Notes under the pieces: model-generated | Told to the model about the DNA's origin: nothing | Databases searched by the model: none | The model's input: only the letters and a program-made list of their open reading frames with translations | Translations under genes and position numbers: made by a program | Source: JAOUEA01 sp963762075 | Lineage (GTDB): Bacteria; Actinomycetota; UBA4738; HRBIN12 | Length of the DNA: 64,000 nt | Assembly: GCA_963762075.1 (NCBI GenBank) | Contig: CAVXJC010000006.1 | Coordinates: 1 to 64,000 of the forward strand | Direction: 5' to 3' | In this document: one piece after another, positions 18,116-26,456 of the stretch | How positions within the stretch are numbered: position 1 is the stretch's first letter | Layout of the letters: each line of letters opens with the position of its first letter

Positions 18116-19000
18116 CTATCCCGCGGTCGGTGCGGAGCGAAGCAGCCGCGGTCTCTCCGCGAGATACCATGCCAAAGCTTCCTTCCAGTGCCGGGGCCTC
18201 GGCAGCCCAAGCGCCATCCCTTTGCTGTCGAGGAGGACAGAGAACGGGGGGCGTCGGACCGGGCCGTTCGGATCCGTCCGTGTGGGCGATAGATCGGCTG
18301 GGAGGCCCGCCTGATCCAGCGTCATCCGTGCCAGCTCGTACCACGAGCATTGGCCATCGTTCGTCGCGTGATAGATGCCGGCCGGAACGTGCCCCTCTGC
18401 GAGGAGGAGTATGCGTTCGGCGAGATCACGTGTGGAAGTGGGCGAGAAGACCTGATCGTCCACGACCGAGATGGTTTCGTCATTCTCGGCCTTGGCGATG
18501 ATGGTCTCGACGAAGTTCCCTCCTTTGCCCGAACTGCCAGCGTGTCCGAACAGGCCGGACGTCCGAATCACAAGTGCGTCCGACGCGCTTTCCAACACGG
18601 CGCGTTCCCCGGCGACCTTGGAACGACCGTACATGGAGATAGGTGACACTGGGTCGTCCTCCGCGTACGGCAGTCCCGATGTTCCGTCGAACACGTAATC
18701 GGTGCTTACGAAGATGCAACGGGCGTCGCCTGTCGCTGCCGCTCGAGCCACATTCCTTGCGCCGGACTCGTTAGTGGCCAACGCCAACGCTGGCTCCGTT
18801 TCGCATCGCTCCACCTTGTGAAAGGCGGCGGCGTTCAGGACGATCGATGGTCGTGCGTCCTCTACGGCAGCCATCACATCGTCCATTCGCCGGATGTCTA
18901 CCTCGTCGTGGTGCGGTCTCACGAGTACGTGTCGGCCTGCAGCAGCGATCGCGAGATCGCAACCGAGCTGTCCCCATCCACCGAAAACGAGGATGCGCAT
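18116..19000 (-). CDS. rmlD: dTDP-4-dehydrorhamnose reductase
   Basis: A 294-residue SDR-family enzyme that performs the last step of dTDP-L-rhamnose synthesis. Motifs: NAD(P)-binding G-G-W-G-Q-L-G-C at residues 7-14, L-N-A-A-A-F-H-K-V-E (the family's N-A-A-A-Y-T-x-V-D equivalent), S-T-D-Y-V-F-D-G, and the catalytic Tyr/Lys in Y-G-R-S-K-V-A-G-E. The C-terminal P-A-G-I-Y-H-A-T-N-D-G and W-Y-E-L-A are typical. It lies 6 bases after the SDR gene at 19007-20116, so they are probably co-transcribed. With rmlC at 20636 it implies a rhamnose-containing product, although rmlA and rmlB are not in the window. Confidence 0.9.
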   Translation of the reverse strand: MRILVFGGWGQLGCDLAIAAAGRHVLVRPHHDEVDIRRMDDVMAAVEDARPSIVLNAAAFHKVERCETEPALALATNESGARNVARAAATGDARCIFVSTDYVFDGTSGLPYAEDDPVSPISMYGRSKVAGERAVLESASDALVIRTSGLFGHAGSSGKGGNFVETIIAKAENDETISVVDDQVFSPTSTRDLAERILLLAEGHVPAGIYHATNDGQCSWYELARMTLDQAGLPADLSPTRTDPNGPVRRPPFSVLLDSKGMALGLPRPRHWKEALAWYLAERPRLLRSAPTAG

Positions 19001-19006
19001 GGATCG

Positions 19007-20116
19007 CTAGCCGACCAGGTCATTCTGCCGGCCAGGGGTCAGCACCACGACATCCTCGAGCGGTGCTGGGGGTTCCGGCTTGGTCAGGACGTAGCCGAAC
19101 GTGCGAGTGATCTCTGCGGACTCCTCCAGGAGTTTCATCCAGTCGATGTTGTAGAAGCGGGGATGCGAGAAGTCGGTGTACCGCCATCGCCGAACCTCCT
19201 GCACCATGCTACGCACGGATTCCTCGATGGTGACTTGCGGATGGAAACCGAGCACGCGGCGGGTCTTCTCCGAGGACACGCGGTAGTTGCGAATGGTTCG
19301 GTAACTGTAATCGGACTCGATAGTCACCGAGATCCCCATGTCTGCCAGTGTCTTCTGGGTGCGCAGAGCGACCTCCGAGATCCTGTAGTTCCCAGCAGAG
19401 AGGTTGAAGATCTGCCCACCGACATGCTCCGGATCGGCCTCCATGGCCATCACGTAGGCGCGCGCGATGTCATGCACGTCGATGAGAGGACGCCACATCT
19501 CTCCTCCCCAATGGAGGGAGAGTGAACCCCGCGAGAGAGCGTCTTTGACGAAGGAGTTGAGAACCAGGTCATACCGCATCCGTGGCGAGAACCCATGTAT
19601 GGTCCCTTTCCGCAACGACGTGACGCAGAAGTCATCGTCGGACATCCGGAGGATCGCCTGCTCCCCGTTGTACTTCGAGCTCGCGTAAGCCGTGCGAGGG
19701 TTCACTGGCGAATCCTCGTCAAGAACCACATCATTGGTCTCCGAGATCCCCCGATCGTAGATCGAACACGTCGAGGCCATGATCATTCGCGGAACTCCAA
19801 CGCGCTTGGCCACTTCGGCGATACGTGCGGCCGCGTGGGTGTTCAGCTCCTCGTTGGCCTTCGGGTTGAATTCGGCCGTGGGGTCGTTGGACAAGCCTCC
19901 CACGTTGATGACGGCCATGCAGTCCTCGACGAGGCTCTCCTCCACGTCGCGCATATCCTCCTGAATCAATTCCACGCGATCTAAGAGATGCTCGATCGGG
20001 GATATCCCAAAAAAGAGCCGATCAAGGACGCGAACCGAATAGCCCTTGTTGAGAAGTTCCTCCACCAGGACACATCCGACGTACCCGGCTCCACCGACGA
20101 CGAGTACCTTCTTCAC
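19007..20116 (-). CDS. NAD-dependent epimerase/dehydratase (SDR, nucleotide-sugar)
   Basis: A 369-residue extended SDR. Rossmann motif G-G-A-G-Y-V-G at residues ~8-14, an Asp for NAD ribose in V-L-D-R, N-V-G-G-L-S-N-D-P, the catalytic Ser region A-S-T-C-S-I-Y-D, and Y-A-S-S-K with catalytic Tyr and Lys. R-P-L-I-D-V-H-D-I-A-R-A-Y and F-N-L-S-A-G-N-Y are family-typical. The exact sugar reaction (epimerase versus dehydratase) is not clear; it resembles GalE-like or sugar-C-2 epimerases. GTG 20116 is preferred over 20128 because GGGAGG lies just upstream of it. It forms a pair with rmlD downstream. Confidence 0.82.
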   Translation of the reverse strand: MKKVLVVGGAGYVGCVLVEELLNKGYSVRVLDRLFFGISPIEHLLDRVELIQEDMRDVEESLVEDCMAVINVGGLSNDPTAEFNPKANEELNTHAAARIAEVAKRVGVPRMIMASTCSIYDRGISETNDVVLDEDSPVNPRTAYASSKYNGEQAILRMSDDDFCVTSLRKGTIHGFSPRMRYDLVLNSFVKDALSRGSLSLHWGGEMWRPLIDVHDIARAYVMAMEADPEHVGGQIFNLSAGNYRISEVALRTQKTLADMGISVTIESDYSYRTIRNYRVSSEKTRRVLGFHPQVTIEESVRSMVQEVRRWRYTDFSHPRFYNIDWMKLLEESAEITRTFGYVLTKPEPPAPLEDVVVLTPGRQNDLVG

Positions 20117-20635
20117 GATCCCTCCCACGAGGCCCCGCGGGCCAAAACGTCTGTCGTTTCTCAGCCAAGCCGCGACCGGCCTGGCTACTCGCTAACAAGC
20201 GCGCGCGACCGATTTCGGCACACAAGCGCCAACGAACTCATCCCAGGGACAGCGTGACTATCTCTGAACGTCTTCGTGAGGATGCTCGTGGCTTTGAGGG
20301 TGGGCCGTCAACCCAGCGAAGCGGTAGATATCGGCAAGTATTATTCTGTAGACACTGCTACCGGGAACCTCGTAGAAAGTTTCTTTGAGGGCCTCCACTC
20401 GCGTCCCCTGGGTTGGGAGCCTGCTCGGCGCGGCAAGGTAACCATCGCGATGATCGCGGTCCCCGGCGAGCCCTCCGCATACACAGGTGGATCGATCAGC
20501 TGGGTCTTCGAGTCGAGTCTTCGCCCTGGATCGGTGGGATCCGACCCGACGGTAGACAACTCCCATGCACGAGTGCGGTGACCGGCCTCTCGAGGATCAT
20601 CCGATCGAAGGCGCCCACCGCGGGGCCATCACTGC
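20117..20635. other. Non-coding stretch upstream of the SDR-rmlD pair
   Basis: About 520 bases of lower GC. It is AT-rich around 20335-20355 (TATTATTCTG). No family is recognised in any frame. It most likely holds the promoter of the SDR-rmlD transcript and the 3' end of rmlC. Confidence 0.35.
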
Positions 20636-21170
20636 CTACGGAGGAGCATCCTGAAACGCCTCGACCAGCGAAGGGTTCCCTTGGTCGCGCTCCGAAAGGA
20701 TAGGGCTGTCGGTCGGCCAGCCGATAGCTCGCATCAGGGTCGTCCCACGCGACGCCGAACTCGTCCTCCCCCGAGAAGTACTGGTCCACCAGGTACTGAA
20801 GGGCCACATCGGTTTCGGCGTAGAAGCCATGGGCAACGCCCGGGGGAATGTACAGACCGAATCGCTTCTCGTCGGCCACGATGCGGATCTCGGCCTTCGT
20901 CTTCACAGTGTCGGATCCACCTCGAAGGTCATAGAGTCCGATGAAAGCGGTGCCGGAGGTCACACACCAATAGTCGGCCTGCTTTCGATGGAAGTGAAGT
21001 CCCCGAAGGACGTTCGCCCGAGAAAGAGACAGATTGGACTGCAGCATCTTGGGGGTCTCCGGCAACCACGAGTGCCGGTACACTTCAGTGAAGGACCCAC
21101 GTTCATCGCCATGAGGGTCGAGTGGGATCAGGGCGACGCCATCGATTCCAACGTTCTGCGATTCCACCAT
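20636..21170 (-). CDS. rmlC: dTDP-4-dehydrorhamnose 3,5-epimerase (frameshifted)
   Basis: About 177 residues of a cupin-fold epimerase. Visible motifs: D-E-R-G-S-F-T-E-V, S-L-S-R-A-N-V-L-R-G-L-H-F-H with the catalytic His region, Y-D-L-R-G-G-S, I-P-P-G-V-A-H-G-F and Y-L-V-D-Q-Y-F. ATG 21170 follows an excellent AGAAGGAGG site. Near 20725 the frame must shift by one base: beyond it the next frame gives W-P-T-D-S-P-I-L-S-E-R-D and ends S-L-V-E-A-F-Q-D-A-P-P at 20636, the family's usual end. The original frame instead runs on to 20496 as nonsense. One +1 insertion fits. It is divergent from the sulfotransferase at 21459. Confidence 0.85.
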
Positions 21171-21224
21171 CGATTGGGCCTCCTTCTGGCAACGGATTGT
21201 CACGAAAGGGCGAAGTGTCACCGT

Positions 21225-21230
21225 AGTATA
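21225..21230 (-). promoter_or_regulatory. Candidate -10 element for rmlC
   Basis: TATACT on the minus strand, ~55 bases upstream of the rmlC start. It is one of the few strong -10 matches in this GC-rich window. No clear -35 hexamer is visible at 16-18 bases. Confidence 0.3.
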
Positions 21231-21458
21231 CAGATTCGGAGGTCGGCCGGCTCCCGATTTCGCCACCCCAGAACAGCACATGACGACATTCCCGTAGGCG
21301 TGATGCCCTTCCTTGCCGCATGGATCGTTCGGTATGATGCTTGATGGAAAACTCGCTGAGTACTGAAGTGATCCGTGAGAGCAGGAGTCGGCCGTGAACC
21401 CACTTGAGAGCAATCGGTTAGACATCTCGCCGGCTTGTCTCTTTGGATCCGTGTCGCA

Positions 21459-22422
21459 ATGGCAACCATGACCGCGAGATTGCCGAATCTTCTGATCGCT
21501 GGCGTGCCACGAGGAGGCACCAGCTCACTCTTCGCATACCTGGGCCAGCACCCAGACGTATGTGCTGCGACCACCAAGGAAGTCCGGTTCTTCACACCGC
21601 TCATGGATCCGGCCGGAGCGCTTCCATCGATGGAATCGTATGGCCGGTACTTCGCGCACTGTGAGGGGCAAAGGTACGCTCTCGAAGCTACGCCTTCGTA
21701 CTGCTATGGGGGGAGCCGGGTGCTCAGCGCCATCAACGAGACGCTGCCCGATCCGCGCATCATCATCACCCTTCGAGACCCGGTCGAACGCTTGATTTCG
21801 GCGTACCGGTTCCAGCGGGCTCGGGACAACATCCCGACGATCCGTTCGTTCGAGGAGTACGTCGCTGCGTGCCAAGAGGAGCATCGAGCGGGCGGGCGAC
21901 GCCATCTCAGGGGGACACCTGAAAGGGTTGTCGATCGGGTTCTACGCCGCGTTCGTGCCTCACTGGTTCGAACATTTCGACGACCGAGTCCGATTCGTCT
22001 TCTCCGAGCACCTCTACTCGGATCCGCACGCCGTCGTGACGAGCCTATGCCATTGGCTCGAGATCGACTCTCTGACCGCAGGATCCTTCGACTACGCCGT
22101 GCGCAACCCGACGGTGAATCCCCGAAGCAGCTCCTTGGCGCGAATGGTGTTTGCCGCCAAGAGGAAGCTCGACGAGGTCTTGCCGCGAGGGACTCCCCTG
22201 AGGAAGTCGCTCCGCAGAACCTACGTGAGGGTCAACAGCGGCCGGCCCGAGGAGCAGATCGATCCGAGAACGCGTCTGCGAGTCAGCGATGTGTACCGCG
22301 ACTCCAATCGACTTGTGGCCGATGCATTGCGTGAGCGCGGTTACGGCGTCTTCCCTGCGTGGCTCTCGGACGACGAAGGTGGAACGGATACTTTCGAGGG
22401 TCCAGCGAGCCCCGTCAACTGA
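21459..22422 (+). CDS. Sulfotransferase, PAPS-dependent (frameshifted)
   Basis: About 320 residues of a heparan-sulfate-type sulfotransferase domain. The 5'-phosphosulfate loop is I-A-G-V-P-R-G-G-T-S-S-L-F near residues 14-26, and the 3'-phosphate-binding motif is L-R-D-P-V-E-R-L-I-S-A-Y. The first frame fails after ~21885; the next frame from ~21904 gives I-S-G-G-H-L-K-G-L-S-I-G-F-Y and continues with S-E-H-L-Y-S-D-P to 22422. A +1 insertion at about 21885-21900 restores one gene. ATG 21459 is preferred. Its end overlaps the convergent flippase gene by 8 bases. It probably transfers sulfate to a sugar of the polymer. Confidence 0.78.
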
Positions 22423-23944
22423 TCATCTCCGGGCCCGCCCGACGAGGCCTCAGCTTTCGACGCACGCCCGCCAAGATCAATCGGTCGTCGGGACCGATGC
22501 CGAGGGCGCTGAGGGCAAGGCAGTAAACGCCGGCGATCGCTACCGTCCCCACAAGGAGCGCGGCGGGCCCGTCGAGGAGATGCCGAACGAGAAGTCCCGC
22601 GGTTCCCGCGCACAGACCCGCTGCGGCGCCCTTTGCCAGCCCCCAATCGAGAGGCAACATGTGCATAGTTGCCCAGACAGCCAACACCCTCTCGACGTTG
22701 AGCAGCGCGATCGAGGCCGACCACGCGACCCCCGCACCGATGACCCCGTAACGAGGGATGAGGTACAGATTGAAGGCAACGTTCAGCGCGAGCGTCGACA
22801 GATTGCTCGCAGTCTGGATCGCGGGCCTACCTGACATCACCAGCATCAGGCCGCACGGCCCCGTCAGCGCATTCACGAACTGTCCCAGCGCCAGCAGGGC
22901 GGTGACCGAGGCGCCGTTCTCGAACGACGGACCGAAGAGAGCGAGCAGCTCGCGAGGGAAGACCACCAGGAGGATGACGGCCGGAAGAGCGAGGCGGAAA
23001 ATCCAGCTCGTGACTAGGGCATACGTGCGCTGAAGGGTGTCGTGCTTGCCGCGCCTGTATAGGTCCGCGATCCGGGGGGCGAATGCCGCGCCGATGGGTG
23101 CGATGAATATCGTCACGAACACCGCCAGACGAGTGGCGACATGGTAGAGGGCGACGTCGCTCGGACCCCGGATGAGCCCGAGTATGATGGTGTCCGCCCA
23201 CAGGAGGCCGCTCGCGGCGAGCTGCGAGGTCCAGCTCGCAAACGAGAACGTGAGGAACTCCCGCGCGTTGTAGGAAGCTCGTCCCGCAGATCGACCCGTT
23301 CGCCGGCGAAGCTCCCAGGTCGCCAGGAGCGACGCCATGACGTGCGTGGCCAGCAGTGCCACCATCGCGCCGATCAGCCCGAACCCGAGCCCGAGCGCCC
23401 CGATGGTGAGCAGCAACCGCATCGTAGGCTCGAAGAAGAAGTTGACTCTGGCGTAGGCCGCCATCGTCTTGAATCCCTGTGTCGCGGCGAGGGCGCAATC
23501 CGTGAACACACTTGCGGGGAGGGCTAGAGCAACCAACCTCAGAGGCACTTCCAGCCGAGGATCGTGAAAGGCTGCGTCGGCCAACCACGGGCTGAAAGCG
23601 AAGAGCGCAGCTCCAAGGAAACTCGCGGCACCGACAGCCACCACCAGTCCGAGGCGTAGGGTGCCGCGGAGCGCCGCCTGATCCCCGTCGGCCCGGTGCA
23701 CCGCGACGAACCTCGTGAGGGATTGGGTGAATCCTCCGGAAGCGAGTACACCCGCCAGCGCGAAGATGGCGAACGCCTGAAAGTACAAGCCAGAATCGAC
23801 CTGCCCCAGGAAGCGGGCGAGCAGATACGTGATCGCGAAGCTCAGCGCCTGCTTGAAGCCGGCCCCGACGAGGTTGAGTCCTCCCCCTCGAGCAACCCCG
23901 CGGACCTCGGCTCGGTGCGCCCGCTCCTCGTGCTCTCCCCGCAT
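22415..23944 (-). CDS. Wzx-like polysaccharide flippase (MATE/MOP superfamily)
   Basis: About 509 residues with 12-14 transmembrane segments. It starts with L-N-L-V-G-A-G-F-K-Q-A-L-S-F and A-R-F-L-G-Q-V-D-S-G-L-Y-F-Q, the N-terminal signature of oligosaccharide flippases. It would move lipid-linked repeat units across the membrane. The start is ATG 23944, just after the end of the upstream sulfotransferase; ATG 23992 would overlap that gene by 35 bases. It is a clear paralogue of the flippase at 59417-60994, with shared blocks such as L-L-W-A-D-T-I and P-R-I-A-D-L-Y-R-R-G. It lies in a two-gene minus-strand unit with the sulfotransferase upstream. Confidence 0.85.
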   Translation of the reverse strand: MRGEHEERAHRAEVRGVARGGGLNLVGAGFKQALSFAITYLLARFLGQVDSGLYFQAFAIFALAGVLASGGFTQSLTRFVAVHRADGDQAALRGTLRLGLVVAVGAASFLGAALFAFSPWLADAAFHDPRLEVPLRLVALALPASVFTDCALAATQGFKTMAAYARVNFFFEPTMRLLLTIGALGLGFGLIGAMVALLATHVMASLLATWELRRRTGRSAGRASYNAREFLTFSFASWTSQLAASGLLWADTIILGLIRGPSDVALYHVATRLAVFVTIFIAPIGAAFAPRIADLYRRGKHDTLQRTYALVTSWIFRLALPAVILLVVFPRELLALFGPSFENGASVTALLALGQFVNALTGPCGLMLVMSGRPAIQTASNLSTLALNVAFNLYLIPRYGVIGAGVAWSASIALLNVERVLAVWATMHMLPLDWGLAKGAAAGLCAGTAGLLVRHLLDGPAALLVGTVAIAGVYCLALSALGIGPDDRLILAGVRRKLRPRRAGPEMIS

Positions 23945-23957
23945 CGCATCGGCTGGC

Positions 23958-25097
23958 TCAACGACCACGGCGCCTCCGAGGCCACGCGTCATAGCCGTAG
24001 ACGCGCAACAAGGGGAAGGCGATCGCGGTTGACGCAGCGCGGTCGAAGAGGCTCTGGCGGTCGAGCCATTCTGAGTCGTCGGCAAGGCGGACCGCACCCG
24101 TCGTAAACCGGATCGGGTTTCCCGACAGGACGTGATTCCGGTCGAGAACCACGGCCCTGTCATCGACGAAGGGCAGCTCCGCACCCTCCTCGCCGACGAA
24201 GCGCACGATCGACTCGATCACGGCCCGTGGCCGAGCCACGAAGCTCTCGTAGCGAAGGGTCATCACCCGACGGCCGCCGGCTCGACGAGCAACCGCCCGG
24301 GCAGCAAGATTTCGGTATGCCCAGCGCAATGTGCTATGAACGGGACCATGCTGCGCCATGTGTGCGGGGCCGCTCCGCTCGACTATCGACTTCAAGCGTC
24401 GCCACGAGTAGGCGACCGCGCGAGGATCTCGTATGAGGTGGATGAAGTACACGTCCAATTCCGGTATCAAGCGCAGGAGGGCAGCGTCGGATGGCCGCTT
24501 GGAAGAATCGACGATGATGCGGGCTTCCGTGTGGTCGGCGAGCGATCGGAAGACCGGGGCCACGAGGCCCGAGAAGTCGAGGCGTCCGGCGCTCGGAACA
24601 TCGCCTGGGTCCCGACGCAGAAGGCGCCAAGTATGCCTGAGCCGGATCGTCCTTCGCTGCCACGAGACGAGCTCTCGCGGGTTGATGTCTTCCTTTTCTT
24701 GGTGATCCACGACATCCTCGACAACACGCCTCCAGAGACTGCATTCGCTCACCAGAGCCCCACAGCCGCACTCGCGTGGCTCGAGCATGCTGCGTTTCCA
24801 CAGCAGTCGGAGCTCCCCTGCCGCGAAGAACCCGTCGAGCTCACCGAGGACATTGGCGAGGATCGTGCTTCCACTACGGGTCATCCCCATGATGAAAAGG
24901 ACCTTCTGGCGAGTCGAAGAATCGCCCCGAGCTGGTGTGCGTGAAGCCTTGGGCTGAGAGACCTCTACGCTGGACCGACGGCCGGCATCCTTCAAAGCAT
25001 GATCCGGGCCCACGTTCGGCGCGCCTGCCTCTGGTGCCGCGACGCCCTGCTGGGCACTGTCTTCGGGCGCTCGCACGGAGGCGTCGAACTCACTCAC
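23958..25097 (-). CDS. Sulfotransferase family protein
   Basis: About 379 residues. A ~60-residue polar, probably disordered N-terminus is followed by the PAPS-binding loop V-L-F-I-M-G-M-T-R-S-G-S-T-I-L-A. Further motifs are I-V-D-S-S-K-R-P-S and the 3'-phosphate motif F-I-H-L-I-R-D-P-R-A-V-A-Y-S-W. M-T-L-R-Y-E-S-F-V is also family-typical. A C-G-C-G pair around residue ~120 may be structural. GTG 25097 avoids overlap with the divergent phosphotransferase; the frame is open to ATG 25136. The downstream flippase begins within 14 bases of its stop. It differs in type from the sulfotransferases at 21459 and 63101. Confidence 0.8.
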   Translation of the reverse strand: MSEFDASVRAPEDSAQQGVAAPEAGAPNVGPDHALKDAGRRSSVEVSQPKASRTPARGDSSTRQKVLFIMGMTRSGSTILANVLGELDGFFAAGELRLLWKRSMLEPRECGCGALVSECSLWRRVVEDVVDHQEKEDINPRELVSWQRRTIRLRHTWRLLRRDPGDVPSAGRLDFSGLVAPVFRSLADHTEARIIVDSSKRPSDAALLRLIPELDVYFIHLIRDPRAVAYSWRRLKSIVERSGPAHMAQHGPVHSTLRWAYRNLAARAVARRAGGRRVMTLRYESFVARPRAVIESIVRFVGEEGAELPFVDDRAVVLDRNHVLSGNPIRFTTGAVRLADDSEWLDRQSLFDRAASTAIAFPLLRVYGYDAWPRRRRGR

Positions 25098-25203
25098 TGT
25101 GCGCCTCGACCGAGATCGGCATGAGCGTATTTCCATCGGCGCGAAGGCGACCGAACACGCACGGAGCCATCGCTACCAGCTGGCGGACTCTGGATCGAAC
25201 GTG

Positions 25204-26448
25204 ATGCGAACGCAGGCTTCCCTCGAATTCCTGGCATCGCTGCTGATGCCAGCCGATGCCGGGAAACGGGGAGTCCTGATCCAGGCCACCGAGACATGGC
25301 AACTCGACGAGGAACGTCTGCCAGGCGACGCCGACATCGTTGTCTGGGGGGCTTGGACGGCGCGCGCGGAGCGAGGTATCACCATGAGGGACATATCCAC
25401 GGTTCTCAAACGAGAACTGGCGCTCCGCACAATCCGACACCGGCTGCGATCGGGATTGGTGAAGACACACGTTCATCGGCTTCCCCGACTGGACCTGCGG
25501 CAGCGTCAGAAGCCGGGGCGGGTCAGTGCCGCGATCTTCGGCGGCGCCCTCGTCGAGTTCCAGCGAGCGACGGGTACCACGAGGATCCTGGATGAGCTGA
25601 CGATGGCCGCTGGCGGGAGCGCCGAAGTAGCACACATATGGCCCGGGGCCGGTGTAAGCGCGTGGGCCCGGGCACGCCGAACAGACGATGTCGACATGTT
25701 GCTGAGGATGGGGGCGATCGGAGGGCGGAATGATCCTCAGGGGGCTGCGGAATGCCTCGACCGGCTGGAGGCAGCGGGGGTGGGGCGGGTTCCCCGCCTC
25801 ATCTCTCGGGGGCGCCGTGATCTCGTGTCCTGGACGGCGGAGTCCATCGTCGCCGGCAAGACGCCGATGCGATTGACCCCGAGCCTGGCCGCCGACGCCG
25901 GCCGATTCCTGGCCACGCTGCCCATGTCCCGGGGACACGCCACTGCTCCCAGCGACGACCTTCTCGCGCTCCGCAAGATCTTTCCGTCTCGGGGCCGCGA
26001 GATCGAAGCGCTCGTAGCGCGGATCGATCCGCTCACTCGGACGCTTCCAGGAGTCCTTCGCCACGGTGATCTTTGGATCGGAAACCTCCTTGCGGAGCGA
26101 GGTTCGTTGACAGGTGTTATCGACTGGGATGCATGGCATCCCGAAGGCGTCCCCGGCGCGGACCTGATGTACCTCGCGGTGAAGGACCGAGCGTGGAAGA
26201 CGGGGCGCTCGTCGGGGGAGATCTGGAGCGAGGACCCGTGGCGTCTGCCCGCGTTCCGCGCCGCGTCGTTGGCCTACTGGCCGCTGCTGTCTCTCGCCGC
26301 CCCCGAAGAGGAGCTGCTCCAAGCCATCGCGATCGCCGGCTGGGCCGCGCAAGTAGCGGCCACGTTGCGTCGCGTTCCGAGCGTCGTCTCGACGCCTCGC
26401 TGGGTCAACAGGAATATCGAGTCTTTCCTGGCAGTCTCTCGCTCGTGA
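25204..26448 (+). CDS. Aminoglycoside-phosphotransferase/choline-kinase-like kinase
   Basis: About 414 residues. The C-terminal half has the kinase catalytic loop V-L-R-H-G-D-L-W-I-G-N (catalytic Asp and metal Asn) and V-I-D-W-D (the DFG-equivalent Asp), the APH-superfamily signature. The N-terminal ~150 residues are poorly conserved. Such enzymes phosphorylate small hydroxyl substrates. In a polysaccharide locus it may phosphorylate a sugar, choline or glycerol-like substituent; this is inference. The start is uncertain: the frame is open from GTG 25099, but that leaves no room for divergent promoters, so ATG 25204 is chosen. It ends 8 bases from the convergent nucleotidyltransferase-kinase gene. 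Confidence 0.65.
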   Translation: MRTQASLEFLASLLMPADAGKRGVLIQATETWQLDEERLPGDADIVVWGAWTARAERGITMRDISTVLKRELALRTIRHRLRSGLVKTHVHRLPRLDLRQRQKPGRVSAAIFGGALVEFQRATGTTRILDELTMAAGGSAEVAHIWPGAGVSAWARARRTDDVDMLLRMGAIGGRNDPQGAAECLDRLEAAGVGRVPRLISRGRRDLVSWTAESIVAGKTPMRLTPSLAADAGRFLATLPMSRGHATAPSDDLLALRKIFPSRGREIEALVARIDPLTRTLPGVLRHGDLWIGNLLAERGSLTGVIDWDAWHPEGVPGADLMYLAVKDRAWKTGRSSGEIWSEDPWRLPAFRAASLAYWPLLSLAAPEEELLQAIAIAGWAAQVAATLRRVPSVVSTPRWVNRNIESFLAVSRS

Positions 26449-26456
26449 CACCCCGC

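Noticed and set aside
24132..24944. 270-codon plus-strand frame inside the sulfotransferase at 23958
   Set aside because: Antisense shadow; the minus strand has clear PAPS-binding motifs.
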